The translations under genes were made by a program, and so were the position numbers. The notes under the pieces are model-generated. The model saw only the letters and a program-made list of their open reading frames with translations. It was not told the origin of the DNA and searched no databases. A DNA stretch of 46,939 nucleotides, from assembly GCA_020628645.1 (NCBI GenBank), contig JAHDES010000049.1:1-46939 (forward strand). The letters run 5' to 3'. Positions 1 to 9,224 of the stretch are shown one piece after another (positions within the stretch are counted from its first letter, which is position 1; the number at the start of each line of letters is the position of its first letter). The DNA is from Saprospiraceae bacterium (GTDB taxonomy: Bacteria > Bacteroidota > Bacteroidia > Chitinophagales > Saprospiraceae).

Positions 1-9
1 ACCAATGCC

Positions 10-36
10 TACAGTTTTTGAAAACTGTAAAATTTT
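10..36 (+). terminator. Terminator of a gene upstream of the window
   Basis: A perfect 9-bp inverted repeat (TACAGTTTT / AAAACTGTA, 2-nt spacer in the strict repeat, so a slightly larger real loop) is followed by an A/T run with five T residues. This is the form of a factor-independent terminator. The gene it would terminate lies outside the window. Confidence 0.6.
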
Positions 37-107
37 TATAGGAAAACCCTTATACAAATTAGCACTTCATGAATAGAAGAATACAACTTATTCATAGAAA
101 AATGGAA

Positions 108-138
108 TTGATTATAAGTTGAACAGTATCTATATTTG
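108..138 (+). promoter_or_regulatory. Bacteroidota-type promoter for the DUF4296 lipoprotein
   Basis: TTG at 108-110 and TATATTTG at 131-138 are separated by 20 bases, matching the Bacteroidota sigma-70 pattern (TTG near -33, TAnnTTTG near -7). The start codon follows at 160, giving a short leader. Confidence 0.6.
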
Positions 139-159
139 CATCCTTAAACTAATAAATTT

Positions 160-537
160 ATGCGTTTTACTGGTTTAAATATTTTGTTGCTCACTATTTT
201 TTTGAACTCTTGCAGTAAAAATACAGTTTCGACTCCTGTAATTTCTGAAGATAAACTGATTAATGTTTTAGTTGATATTCATTATGCTGAAGCCGCCACT
301 CAAAATGTATACGGAGCCATAAAGGATAGCTTATTGACTTCCTATTATGATGAAATATATCAAACTCATCATATTACAAAAGAAGATTTTCAGCAATCTA
401 TTCGTATAGTAAGAAAAGATAGTCGTAAGGTGGAGAAATTATATGAAAAAGTGTTAGCACAGATTAATCTAATCGAAACGGAAGTGAATAATAAAAAAGT
501 AGAACGAAATAGAGAACAGCCTAAAAAAGGAAAGTAA
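160..537 (+). CDS. DUF4296 domain lipoprotein
   Basis: The 125-residue protein begins with a lipoprotein signal (hydrophobic run, then Asn-Ser-Cys with Cys18 as the likely lipidated residue). From about residue 29 it has the DUF4296 pattern: a short 'ISEDKLINVLVDIHYAEA' segment, then a helical region with a His-rich turn and regularly spaced charged residues. DUF4296 proteins are small envelope lipoproteins common in Bacteroidota and have no established function. The C-terminus is highly charged (Lys, Arg, Glu) and probably disordered. It appears to be transcribed alone from the promoter at 108-138, with 360 bases to the next gene. Family assignment is from recognition of the pattern. Confidence 0.75.
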   Translation: MRFTGLNILLLTIFLNSCSKNTVSTPVISEDKLINVLVDIHYAEAATQNVYGAIKDSLLTSYYDEIYQTHHITKEDFQQSIRIVRKDSRKVEKLYEKVLAQINLIETEVNNKKVERNREQPKKGK

Positions 538-897
538 AGCCTACAAGACAGTAGACTTTACTCCGACTTATGAGAGAATAATTAAAAGGCTACTACAAAT
601 ATAGAATTTTTTCATCTCTAAAGTTTAAGCAACTAGTTAATAAAGTAGTTTTATGTATGAAGGGCTTCAATGAACGATTTAACGTGAGGTATTTAAAACT
701 GTGACATGATAATAAAATTTCAGTTTTCCATAATTTTATTGTTATTTGAAGAAAATACATCCAATCAAACTTTATTTAACATTTATTTAATCCTATATTG
801 CTTCATTAGCTTTTAGCTTTGCTTAATTTTGAAATCTATTTTTTAAGAAATTCGTTTTGCCATAAATTGATTCAAATAAATAGTTTAACTCTGACGA
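538..897. other. Gap between DUF4296 gene and response regulator
   Basis: No convincing gene is present. The stretch holds an AT-rich hairpin (AATAAAATT at 711-719 pairing with AATTTTATT at 732-740) that could terminate the upstream transcript, and the 11-bp tandem repeat at 771-792 listed separately. Confidence 0.5.
771..792 (+). promoter_or_regulatory. Tandem 11-bp direct repeat upstream of the response regulator
   Basis: TTTATTTAACA (771-781) is followed directly by TTTATTTAATC (782-792), 9 of 11 bases identical and in phase at 11 bp. OmpR/PhoB-family regulators typically bind 11-bp direct repeats as head-to-tail dimers, so this is a candidate autoregulatory site about 105 bases before the response regulator start. 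The composition is AT-rich, so chance is a real alternative. Confidence 0.35.
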
Positions 898-1581
898 ATG
901 AAAGGAAAAAAAATCCTTATTGTAGATGATGAAGTTGATATACAAGAATTCATCAAATATAATCTTCTTAAAGAAGAATGTCTTGTTGCTACAGCATCAG
1001 ATGGTGCAGAAGCATTAGAGAAAATTCCTCTTTTTCAACCTAATTTGATCCTTCTAGATATTATGATGCCTGAAATGGATGGCGTAGAGGTATGTCGCAT
1101 AATTCGTTCAAAACCTGAAAATAATCATATTCTAATTGCTTTTTTAACTGCACGAAGTGAGGATTATTCTCAAATTGCTGCTTTGGATATTGGTGGAGAT
1201 GATTATATCACCAAACCTATTCGACCCAAAGTCCTTATTAGTAGGCTCAATGCGCTCTTACGTCGATCTGATATTAACCAAAAAGCGGATGAAGAACAGG
1301 TAATTGAAATTGGAGATTTAACAATTAATAAAGAACAAGTTACTGTTTTTAGAGGGGAGCAAGAAATGGTTTTGGCAAAGAAAGAATTTGAATTATTGTG
1401 TTTGTTGGTCTCTAAGCCTGGAAAAGTTTTTGGACGAGAAGAAATTTTCAGTAAAATATGGGGAAATGATGTTATCGTGGGAAATAGAACTATAGATGTG
1501 CACATTAGAAAAATACGCGAAAAACTGGGAGATTCTTACATTAAAACCATCAAAGGTATGGGATATAAATTTGAATTTTAA
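898..1581 (+). CDS. OmpR/PhoB-family response regulator
   Basis: The 227-residue protein has an N-terminal receiver domain (residues 4-118) with the acidic pair in VDDE, the phospho-acceptor Asp54 in LLLDIMMP and the conserved Lys106 in TKPI. A C-terminal winged-helix DNA-binding domain (about 130-227) ends in the typical 'RTIDVHIRKIREKLG...IKGMGYKFE' pattern. It would be phosphorylated by the histidine kinase encoded 14 bases downstream and act as a transcription factor. The sequence resembles PhoB-type regulators of Bacteroidota, but no phosphate genes are nearby, so the stimulus is not settled. Confidence 0.93.
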   Translation: MKGKKILIVDDEVDIQEFIKYNLLKEECLVATASDGAEALEKIPLFQPNLILLDIMMPEMDGVEVCRIIRSKPENNHILIAFLTARSEDYSQIAALDIGGDDYITKPIRPKVLISRLNALLRRSDINQKADEEQVIEIGDLTINKEQVTVFRGEQEMVLAKKEFELLCLLVSKPGKVFGREEIFSKIWGNDVIVGNRTIDVHIRKIREKLGDSYIKTIKGMGYKFEF

Positions 1582-1595
1582 TCCCCATAATAGCT

Positions 1596-2645
1596 ATGTT
1601 TAAAAATCCTACACCTCGGCAAATTGCCATTTTTATCTCTATTATTATTGCTTTGAGCATTAATGTACTATTGATGATATTAAAGTTGATGGGAATCTTA
1701 GAGATAAGTATTGAAATGGGGATGCTGATTGCGTTATTTAGCTTTATAATTGCCTTTTTCATAAGCAACTTATTGATTAAACGATTTATTTATCGTCGTA
1801 TTAAACTAATCTATAAAAATATTCATCGTTTTAAACTTAGTAAAAAAGATAAATTCACAGCTACGGATGTAACAGATACGATTTTAGATGATGTTGAAAA
1901 AGAAGTGGAAGAATGGGTGACAGGACAAGAACAGGAAATCCAAAATCTGAAATCGCTAGAAGCCTACCGTCGTAACTTTCTTGGAAATATTTCTCATGAA
2001 CTTAAAACTCCTATCTTTAGTATACAAGGATATATTCATACCCTCTTAGATGGCGGCTTACACGACGATAATATAAATGTCAATTATCTTCAACGAGCTG
2101 CAAAAAATACGGAGCGACTTCAAGTGATCATTGAAGATTTAGATGCTATATCTAAACTAGAATCAGGGGAGTTAATTCTTGAAATTCAATCTTTTGATAT
2201 CAAACAACTTGTATATGATGTATTTGAAGAGTTAGAAATGATGGCTCAAGAACAACAGGTTCACCTCCAATTTAAAGAGGGTGCAGAACGAAACTTTATT
2301 GTGCGTGCAGATAAAGAAGCTATACGACAAGTTCTAGTTAATCTCATTTCCAACTCTATTAAGTATGGAAAAAAAGGAGGACGTACCAAGATTAGTTTTT
2401 ATGATATGGATACTAATATATTAGTAGAAGTTGCTGATAATGGAATTGGTATGCCTGAAGAACATTTGCCTCATGTTTTTGATCGTTTTTATCGAGTAGA
2501 TAAAAGTCGTTCACGTGCACAAGGAGGAAGTGGTCTAGGACTTTCTATTGTAAAACACATTATTGAAGCGCATCAACAAACCATAAATGTTCGTTCTACA
2601 CCTGAATTAGGTTCTACTTTTGGGTTTACCCTAGCAAAAGGATAA
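1596..2645 (+). CDS. PhoR-type membrane sensor histidine kinase
   Basis: The 349-residue kinase has two adjacent membrane helices (about residues 10-32 and 41-61) with almost no periplasmic loop, then a linker helix, a HisKA dimerisation domain with phospho-acceptor His134 in NISHELKTP, and a HATPase_c domain with the N box (NLISNSIKYG, about 249-258), G1 box (DNGIGM, 281-286), F box (FDRFYR) and G2 box (GSGLGLS). It lies 14 bases after the response regulator and is its likely partner. The lack of an extracytoplasmic sensor domain suggests it senses through the membrane, through another protein, or in the cytoplasm. Confidence 0.92.
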   Translation: MFKNPTPRQIAIFISIIIALSINVLLMILKLMGILEISIEMGMLIALFSFIIAFFISNLLIKRFIYRRIKLIYKNIHRFKLSKKDKFTATDVTDTILDDVEKEVEEWVTGQEQEIQNLKSLEAYRRNFLGNISHELKTPIFSIQGYIHTLLDGGLHDDNINVNYLQRAAKNTERLQVIIEDLDAISKLESGELILEIQSFDIKQLVYDVFEELEMMAQEQQVHLQFKEGAERNFIVRADKEAIRQVLVNLISNSIKYGKKGGRTKISFYDMDTNILVEVADNGIGMPEEHLPHVFDRFYRVDKSRSRAQGGSGLGLSIVKHIIEAHQQTINVRSTPELGSTFGFTLAKG

Positions 2646-2884
2646 AAATGCTCTTTTTCATTCCTTAAAGAAAATATCTAAAAAAAATCCATACTTTTTT
2701 GTTCTTTTCACCTATCTTTCCGCAATTATTTTTGTTTTTTGATACTTCTACCATACTTTCTTCCCAATTGATAATTTGATATTTTTATCAGATTTAATAA
2801 GTGAAAAATAAGTATTACCTTGCTTTTCACTTATTTTTATTTTTTTTAATATTAATCTTTTTTCTAAACGAAAATCCACAAATC

Positions 2885-5599
2885 ATGAGAAAGTACTTAT
2901 GCCTATTGGTAATGTTGATGTCTTGCAGTTTTTTAATGGCACAACATACCATTTCTGGAAAAATAATGGATGAAAACAATGAGCCCATGATCGGAGTGAG
3001 TATCTCTGAAAAAGGCACTTCTACAGGAACTGTTACTGGAATAGATGGTAGTTACAATTTAAATGTAAGTTCTCCAAGAGCAACTATTGTCTATAGTTAT
3101 ACAGGTTATAGTGATGAAGAAATTACTTTGAATGGAGAATCTTCTATGAATATTAACCTTAAAGAAGGCGTTACCCTTGGTGCAGTGCAAGTCGTTGGTT
3201 CGCGTAGCTACAATCGTTCAGCAACAGATTCTCCTGCTGCTGTTGATGTAATCGAAGTAGCAGAATTGGCGAATATTAGTGGTCGTGCGGATATTAATAA
3301 TGTCCTTCAATATGCCGCTCCTTCCTTTAATGCTACCAAACAATCGGGTTCTGATGGAGCGGATCATATTGATCCTGCATCTTTAAGAGGATTAGGGCCC
3401 GATCAAACACTTGTTTTGGTTAATGGAAAACGCCGTCATCAATCTTCTTTAGTAAATGTATTTGGTACAAGAGGTCGTGGAAATACAGGAACTGACTTAA
3501 ATGCGATTCCAGCTTCTGCAATCAAACGAATTGAAGTTTTACGTGATGGAGCTTCTGCTCAATATGGATCGGATGCCATTGCTGGTGTGATTAATATCGT
3601 ATTAAAAGACCAAACTGGTGGTTTATCTGGTGGTGTTACCTATGGTGCAAATAGTACTGCGGTAGGTTCTGATTATGCACAACAAATTTTTGATACGCAA
3701 GATGGTTGGGATCCAGCATTATTTAATATTGATGGTACAAACCGTATTGATGGAGAAGATCGTAGTTTTGATGGAAATACCACTCGTGTAGATTTGAATT
3801 ATGGTATGAGTTTAGGTAATTCTGGTGGATACATCAATATGACTGCTGAATATTTAACAAAAGAGCGTACCCTTCGTCCAAGTTTTGAATGGCGAGAAGG
3901 TTATGGTTCAGCTGCAGTAGATCAATTCCAATTTATGGTGAATGGAGCTATGCCTTTAGGAGATAAAACAGAATTGTATTTATTTGGAGGACGTTCTGAT
4001 CGTGATACAGATGCGCATGCTTTTACAAGGGGTGCACCGGGGGTTGATGGTGATTCACGCGCTGTTCCTTCTTTATATCCAAATGGATTTACGCCACATA
4101 TTACGTCTAGAATTATTGATAATTCAATGACAGCAGGTGTTCGCCATGAAATGGATAATGGTTGGAAAACAGATTTTAGTCATTCTTATGGTAGTAATAA
4201 TTTCCACTATTTCATTACTGGTACTAATAATGCGTCTATGGGAGCAGCGTCACCAACAGACTTTGATGCAGGTGGACATAGCTTAGATATGAATGTAACG
4301 ACGCTAGACTTTTCTAAATACTTTGAAGATGTAGCAAGCGGATTAAACTTTGCATTTGGTACAGAATATCGTTCTGAAAACTTTGAAATATTTGCTGGTG
4401 AAGAAGGTTCATATGCTACTTATGATGATAGAGGTGTAGCGATTACGAATCCTGCTATTCAATCTCCATTTGTCAATGAATTTGGTCAAACTACTTCTGG
4501 AGGTTCTCAAGGATTCCCTGGTTATAGTCCTGCCAATGAGGTAGATCGTAACCGTTCTAATTTTGGGGTGTATGGAGATGTAGAATTGAATGCAACAGAT
4601 GCGTTCTTAATTAGTGCAGCTTTACGTTATGAAAATTATAGTGATTTTGGAAACACCTTTAACTATAAATTAGCAACGCGCTATAAAATTACAGATGATT
4701 TCTCTGTAAGAGCTTCTTTATCTTCTGGATTTAGAGCACCTTCTTTGGCGCAAATTCACTACAATCTTGTGTTCAATAATTTCGTAGTTGGAAGTTCTGT
4801 ACGTACTTTATTAGCATCCAATACTAGTACGGTAGCACGTGCATTTGGAATTGATCCATTAAAAGAAGAAACAGCGCAAAACTTAGCGGCTGGTTTTACT
4901 TATAAAAATGGTGGATTCTCAGCAACTATTGATGGATATATGATCGATGTAAAAGATCGTATTATCTTAACCGATTATTTTGATGCAAGTGGTTTAAATG
5001 TTGGTGCTGATGCTGCTCAATTCTTTGCAAATGGAGTAGATACTCGTACAACAGGTGTAGATGTTGTTTTAAATTATAAACAATACTTGGATAATGACAA
5101 TGCCTTAACAGTAGGTCTTGCTGCTAACTTTAATGATACTGAAATTCAATCTGTGAATGCACCAGATGGTTTGAATCCATTTACATTTTTTGGACCATTC
5201 TCACAAGCTTATTTAGAAGCTGCTGCTCCTGATTACAAAATTGGTGCAAGTGTAGGTTTTAGCACCAACAAATTGAATGCTACTTTGACTTGGACACAAT
5301 TTAGTGACGTGATTATCCAAGATTTCCAGTGGGTAGATTCTCCTGCGACGACACAAGCAGAAGCGGATGCTTTATTAGCAGTAGCTACAGATGTTTATGA
5401 AGGTGTAGGAACACTTGATTTAAGTATTCGTTACTCGATCTCTGATAATTTAAATATTACTTTGGGTGGAAATAACTTATTAAATACTTATCCTACTCCT
5501 CAATTTGATGGTTGGACAGACCAAGGTGGTTTCAATGATTCTGTACAAATGGGATCAGATGGATTATACTTATTTGGTCGTGTAGGATTTAGTTTCTAA
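2885..5599 (+). CDS. TonB-dependent outer-membrane receptor
   Basis: The start at ATG 2885 is preferred over the in-frame GTG at 2801 because it gives a normal signal peptide (MRKYLCLLVMLMSCSFLMAQ). The mature protein begins with a carboxypeptidase-regulatory-like beta domain (about residues 22-100, with the GIDGSYNLNV motif), followed by the plug (about 115-245; 'IKRIEVLRDGASAQYGSDAIAGVINIV') and a large barrel ending in an aromatic residue (FGRVGFSF). At 904 residues it is of normal length. No SusD partner is present, so it is not a standard SusCD glycan importer; a metal chelate or another small ligand is possible. A terminator follows at 5706-5737. Confidence 0.92.
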   Translation: MRKYLCLLVMLMSCSFLMAQHTISGKIMDENNEPMIGVSISEKGTSTGTVTGIDGSYNLNVSSPRATIVYSYTGYSDEEITLNGESSMNINLKEGVTLGAVQVVGSRSYNRSATDSPAAVDVIEVAELANISGRADINNVLQYAAPSFNATKQSGSDGADHIDPASLRGLGPDQTLVLVNGKRRHQSSLVNVFGTRGRGNTGTDLNAIPASAIKRIEVLRDGASAQYGSDAIAGVINIVLKDQTGGLSGGVTYGANSTAVGSDYAQQIFDTQDGWDPALFNIDGTNRIDGEDRSFDGNTTRVDLNYGMSLGNSGGYINMTAEYLTKERTLRPSFEWREGYGSAAVDQFQFMVNGAMPLGDKTELYLFGGRSDRDTDAHAFTRGAPGVDGDSRAVPSLYPNGFTPHITSRIIDNSMTAGVRHEMDNGWKTDFSHSYGSNNFHYFITGTNNASMGAASPTDFDAGGHSLDMNVTTLDFSKYFEDVASGLNFAFGTEYRSENFEIFAGEEGSYATYDDRGVAITNPAIQSPFVNEFGQTTSGGSQGFPGYSPANEVDRNRSNFGVYGDVELNATDAFLISAALRYENYSDFGNTFNYKLATRYKITDDFSVRASLSSGFRAPSLAQIHYNLVFNNFVVGSSVRTLLASNTSTVARAFGIDPLKEETAQNLAAGFTYKNGGFSATIDGYMIDVKDRIILTDYFDASGLNVGADAAQFFANGVDTRTTGVDVVLNYKQYLDNDNALTVGLAANFNDTEIQSVNAPDGLNPFTFFGPFSQAYLEAAAPDYKIGASVGFSTNKLNATLTWTQFSDVIIQDFQWVDSPATTQAEADALLAVATDVYEGVGTLDLSIRYSISDNLNITLGGNNLLNTYPTPQFDGWTDQGGFNDSVQMGSDGLYLFGRVGFSF

Positions 5600-5601
5600 T
5601 A

Positions 5602-5641
5602 TTATCGTATGGCCGATTCAAAATCGTCCGACGATTATTTC
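5602..5641 (+). repeat. 40-bp hairpin repeat, copy 1
   Basis: This 40-bp unit starts 3 bases after the receptor stop codon. It is matched at 37 of 40 positions by the reverse complement of 14175-14214. The unit is itself an imperfect palindrome centred on CGATT-CAA-AATCG, with a further outer ATCGT/ACGAT pairing, so RNA from it would fold into a long hairpin. Both copies sit just downstream of a gene's 3' end, in the same orientation relative to that gene. Confidence 0.7.
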
Positions 5642-5705
5642 AATTATCCTTTTTTATGACTGAAAATTAGTCTAACTAATTTCATGATTTTAAAATATAT
5701 CTTTA

Positions 5706-5737
5706 GGGAAGTACAAAAATTGTACTTCCCTTTTTTT
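5706..5737 (+). terminator. Strong intrinsic terminator of the TonB-dependent receptor gene
   Basis: An 11-bp perfect stem (GGGAAGTACAA / TTGTACTTCCC) with a 3-base loop is followed by seven T residues. The T run is on the plus strand only, so it serves the receptor gene ending at 5599 rather than the convergent gene ending at 5753. Confidence 0.85.
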
Positions 5738-5752
5738 AAACCTTGTTATGAT

Positions 5753-8602
5753 TTAATTCAAAATCAAACCAAATGAAAATGGTTTACCCAAACCAAATAA
5801 TTCATAATCTCTACGATAATTTACTCTAATACCTACAGGCAAATCAAACATTCTAAACCATTTTACATCTGCCGATAATTCGATGCCATAAGAAGCATAA
5901 TTAAATCGAGTACCATCCAATTCTCTTAAAATTTGAACTCCACTAAAATCTGCAAATACACCTAAACGAAATCGTTGTATAAAAGCAATTGGCCCTAGTC
6001 CCCAATCTGGATAGAATAAAGGCAATTGATAAGTAGTTCTAAATCCCCATTGTTCATCTCCTTGAAATTGTCCATAGCCACGTGCATACTGAAAATCATC
6101 GACAAATCTATAGGAATCATTAATGGCTTGTGTTCGATAATTTCCTTCTACCCAAATGGCATGCGTATTTAGAATGCCAGGAAGATGTAAGCGTCCTAAA
6201 ATATTCCATTGATTATTTTCGGTATTATTTAGGTTAAAGCGATAATTGGTAGATAGGGTAATCCCAAAACGCGTATTGACTTGTTGAATCGCTCTAAAAT
6301 GTTGGGAACGAAAATTAAATCCCAAATTCATCAAATGCTGATTTCCATTTAAAGATTCATAGGAAAGAGAATCATGTTGAACATTCGTTAATTGATATTG
6401 TGCTTCTAGACTCATTAATTGAAAAAAGGAACCCTTCGTCAAATTTAAAGGAAGATTGATGCCTCCAGAAAAACGATTTTCGTCCCAAGTTCTTGAAGTA
6501 TAAGCAGCACTTGTATCTGTAGTGGCTACAAATTGAGCTGATCTATTGAGACTAGTAGCGTAATTTAATTTGATTTTAGGAAACCATTTTGTGATCTCAA
6601 TTCCAGAATTTAAAAAGAAATTATTTTCATTAATATTTATACCTGATTCTACAAAAGTACCAAGTGTTTGTAAGCGATTTCTAGATTCAATTTGTAAGCT
6701 ATAGTTGGGATGAAAAGGTTTTGGAATCCAATCATGGACATAAAAAAGATGCTTGAATTCTTTGTATTTGCTCACTTCATAAGTACGATTAGGAACATGG
6801 TCTAAATGAGCTGCTGCTTCTGCTTTTGCAATGGGCTGAACTAAATTAGGAATACTTTTTTGAGGCGTCATTTGGATTGGGCTTAGTACATCCCAATTGA
6901 TGATTTGTTCTACCAGATTAGTGCCATCTGAATGATGCTCTGCATAGACCAATTTTTCACCATCTGCATTTATAGCAGGATAAGCTGCATTTGTAGGGCT
7001 ATGACTGAGTTGATAAATGGCCTTTGAAGGGATATGTAGCGCAAAAATATCTTGAATCGTTTGATTGAAATTAGAAGCAAAATACACATAATCCTCCTGC
7101 ACTTGTAAATCTACGATTCGATAGTCATTAAACTCTAAGATAATTTGTTCTTTACCACTTTCGATATCTATCTCAATGATGGCATTTTTTTGATCTTTAT
7201 AAACAATGACGTAAAGCTTTGTATCATCTTTTGACCATTTTGGAAAAGCATAAGAATACCCATTTGGATTGTCTAATTTTTGTGCTACTGTTCCATCCTT
7301 ACTAGTCAAAATGTGAATGGATTGTTCCATAGATGGCAAAATTTGAACAACCGCAATTTGTTTTAAATCATTAGAAATATCAGGAGAAAAATACTTGCTT
7401 TTTCGAGTCAGTTGTTGATGAAATCCTGTTTTGATATTGCGTAAATGAATCGTAGAATAAGACGTATTTTCCCATCTCGGGTGCCATTGGAATTCTTCAT
7501 ATACCACAAAGTCATTTCGATAAGAAAAATATTGATTGATGGAATTGGGAAAGGTAAATAGCCGTTTTTCTTCTTGATTTTGATCTAAAAGTACCAATTT
7601 TGAAGGATGGGCATTACTTCTTTTAGCAACAATCAATTCGTTATCTTTATTAAAAAAGGCTTGTTTGTAAAATTGAGGAGTATTTTTTCGAGCAGCTTTA
7701 TTTTTTTGATTTACAATTTGATTTTTTCGTTTTTCATTATCAATAAACCAGAGCGAATCTAATTCGTTAAAACTATTTTCATACAGGTTTTTGGTATTTA
7801 AACTTGTCCGTTCTTTTAAAGCATTTGAAAAAGGGATTGGATAGGTCTTTAATTTATAGGATGCCGCATCTTCAATGACTTCTTTCCAGATATTATTGCC
7901 AAAATGAATCCGAGCATAAGTATTTAAAACATAGCCCAAGGCATAATGATCAGGAATAACATCTTTCATCGATCCATTTCGGACTTTATTGAAGGAATAG
8001 CGTTTTTTATCCTTGGCAAAAGCACGATAATATGCTAGAAATTCAGGCAATCGCCCTCTTCCCGAATTCGTCAAAGCTGTTTCCTGTAAGACAGCATCTC
8101 CTTCAAAAAACCAATCTGGTACAGCAAAGTGCGAAAAGCCCCACCAAGCGGATTCTCCACTCAAAGTACTTACGAATTTCGTCAAGCCTTTATGCATGTT
8201 TTGCGTTTGCATAATGTGCCGATATTCGTGTATAGCTAACCCATCAATCCAATCCACTGTACCAAGAAACGATCGTTGTGGAGGAGTGGCAAAAAATTCT
8301 GAACCAAAAGGAGCGATAAAGACAAATCCATTTGGATTTACCGTTTCTGAATGGAGTAAAATGCTTGCTTTTTTGAGATCAACACCAATAGAACCAGTAT
8401 TTTTTTCATACAAATGAGTAATGACATTGGCAATGCGTTGTCCTTTTGTTGTTAGGGAGCTTGGAAAAATAACTTTTACATGATCGGTATCTATTTGCTG
8501 CCATTTGATGGAAGGATCATGACCACCATCTGGGGTGTAAAATTGTGCTGAAAGAGAGCAACTTATCAAGAACGGAAATAGGAAGAATAGCTTTTTTTTC
8601 AT
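5753..8602 (-). CDS. HExxH peptidase-like, TolB-propeller and outer-membrane barrel protein
   Basis: The 949-residue protein has a signal peptide ending ...SLSAQ. Residues 30-200 resemble a gluzincin-type metallopeptidase: HEYRH at 125-129 fits HExxH, and Glu167 in WFFEGDA fits the third zinc ligand. Residues about 290-600 contain propeller-type repeats of the TolB/PD40 kind ('YAFPKWSKDDTKLYVIVY', 'AAYPAINADGEKLVYAEHH'). The last ~300 residues are rich in alternating aromatic beta strands and read as an outer-membrane barrel. The order suggests a cell-surface or periplasmic catalytic part attached to a barrel. The substrate is unknown. The gene is divergent from the thioredoxin lipoprotein at 8659, with 56 bases between them. 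Confidence 0.75.
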   Translation of the reverse strand: MKKKLFFLFPFLISCSLSAQFYTPDGGHDPSIKWQQIDTDHVKVIFPSSLTTKGQRIANVITHLYEKNTGSIGVDLKKASILLHSETVNPNGFVFIAPFGSEFFATPPQRSFLGTVDWIDGLAIHEYRHIMQTQNMHKGLTKFVSTLSGESAWWGFSHFAVPDWFFEGDAVLQETALTNSGRGRLPEFLAYYRAFAKDKKRYSFNKVRNGSMKDVIPDHYALGYVLNTYARIHFGNNIWKEVIEDAASYKLKTYPIPFSNALKERTSLNTKNLYENSFNELDSLWFIDNEKRKNQIVNQKNKAARKNTPQFYKQAFFNKDNELIVAKRSNAHPSKLVLLDQNQEEKRLFTFPNSINQYFSYRNDFVVYEEFQWHPRWENTSYSTIHLRNIKTGFHQQLTRKSKYFSPDISNDLKQIAVVQILPSMEQSIHILTSKDGTVAQKLDNPNGYSYAFPKWSKDDTKLYVIVYKDQKNAIIEIDIESGKEQIILEFNDYRIVDLQVQEDYVYFASNFNQTIQDIFALHIPSKAIYQLSHSPTNAAYPAINADGEKLVYAEHHSDGTNLVEQIINWDVLSPIQMTPQKSIPNLVQPIAKAEAAAHLDHVPNRTYEVSKYKEFKHLFYVHDWIPKPFHPNYSLQIESRNRLQTLGTFVESGININENNFFLNSGIEITKWFPKIKLNYATSLNRSAQFVATTDTSAAYTSRTWDENRFSGGINLPLNLTKGSFFQLMSLEAQYQLTNVQHDSLSYESLNGNQHLMNLGFNFRSQHFRAIQQVNTRFGITLSTNYRFNLNNTENNQWNILGRLHLPGILNTHAIWVEGNYRTQAINDSYRFVDDFQYARGYGQFQGDEQWGFRTTYQLPLFYPDWGLGPIAFIQRFRLGVFADFSGVQILRELDGTRFNYASYGIELSADVKWFRMFDLPVGIRVNYRRDYELFGLGKPFSFGLILN

Positions 8603-8658
8603 AAATTGTAGACAGTTTTAATCTATTTTTAAACGAATATAACGAAACCAATCATTTG

Positions 8659-9192
8659 ATGAAGACGCTTTTTTATTTTTTGTTACTAATTGGTCTTTTT
8701 GTATCCCCTTTATCATCTTGTTCACAAGACAAAACGGATGATAAACGAGGTTATATTGTTGAAGTTGGGGATATGGCGCCAGATTTTGAAATGGAATGGA
8801 TTGATGGGACGACTACAAAATTATCTGATTTAAAAGGGAAAGTCGTCGTCTTGCAATTTACGGCGAGTTGGTGTAGTGTATGCCGAAAAGAAATGCCACA
8901 TTTAGAAGAAGAGGTTTGGCAAGTTCATAAAGACAAGGATTTCGTTTTAATTGGTGTTGATCGAGATGAACCACTTGATAAAGTACAAAAATTCATTGTT
9001 CAAATGGAAACAACTTATCCCATTTCGCTTGATCCGAATGCAGATATTTTTGGCTTATTTGCAAGCAAAAAAAGTGGGGTAACAAGAAATGTCGTCATTG
9101 ATAAAGAAGGAAAAATTGTCTTTCTCACACGATTGTTTGATCCAGTAGAATTTCAGGCGATGAAAGATAAGATTGCAGCACTTTTAAAATAG
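8659..9192 (+). CDS. TlpA/ResA-like thioredoxin-fold lipoprotein
   Basis: ATG at 8659 is chosen over the in-frame TTG at 8656. The 177-residue protein has a lipoprotein signal with Cys21 as the likely lipidated residue, then a redoxin domain (about 35-175) with the active-site motif WCSVC (Cys72 and Cys75) preceded by 'GKVVVLQFTAS'. Proteins of this family reduce or isomerise disulfides in extracytoplasmic proteins, or act as thiol peroxidases; the residues between the two cysteines (Ser-Val) do not decide between these. It is expressed divergently from the barrel protein and is followed by a small hairpin at 9199-9214. Confidence 0.88.
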   Translation: MKTLFYFLLLIGLFVSPLSSCSQDKTDDKRGYIVEVGDMAPDFEMEWIDGTTTKLSDLKGKVVVLQFTASWCSVCRKEMPHLEEEVWQVHKDKDFVLIGVDRDEPLDKVQKFIVQMETTYPISLDPNADIFGLFASKKSGVTRNVVIDKEGKIVFLTRLFDPVEFQAMKDKIAALLK

Positions 9193-9198
9193 AATATT

Positions 9199-9214
9199 AA
9201 TAAGCTTTCTTATT
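9199..9214 (+). terminator. Small hairpin after the thioredoxin lipoprotein gene
   Basis: AATAAG / CTTATT with a CTTT loop lies 7 bases after the stop codon. It is AT-rich with no long T run, so it would be a weak terminator. Confidence 0.35.
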
Positions 9215-9224
9215 ATTCGTACAG

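Noticed and set aside
898-2645. Firm assignment as the PhoBR phosphate system
   Set aside because: The type is PhoB/PhoR-like, but no pst, phoU or phosphatase genes are nearby.
2801-2884. N-terminal extension of the first TonB-dependent receptor from GTG 2801
   Set aside because: The extension adds a second hydrophobic stretch before a perfect signal peptide that starts at ATG 2885; the shorter start is more credible.
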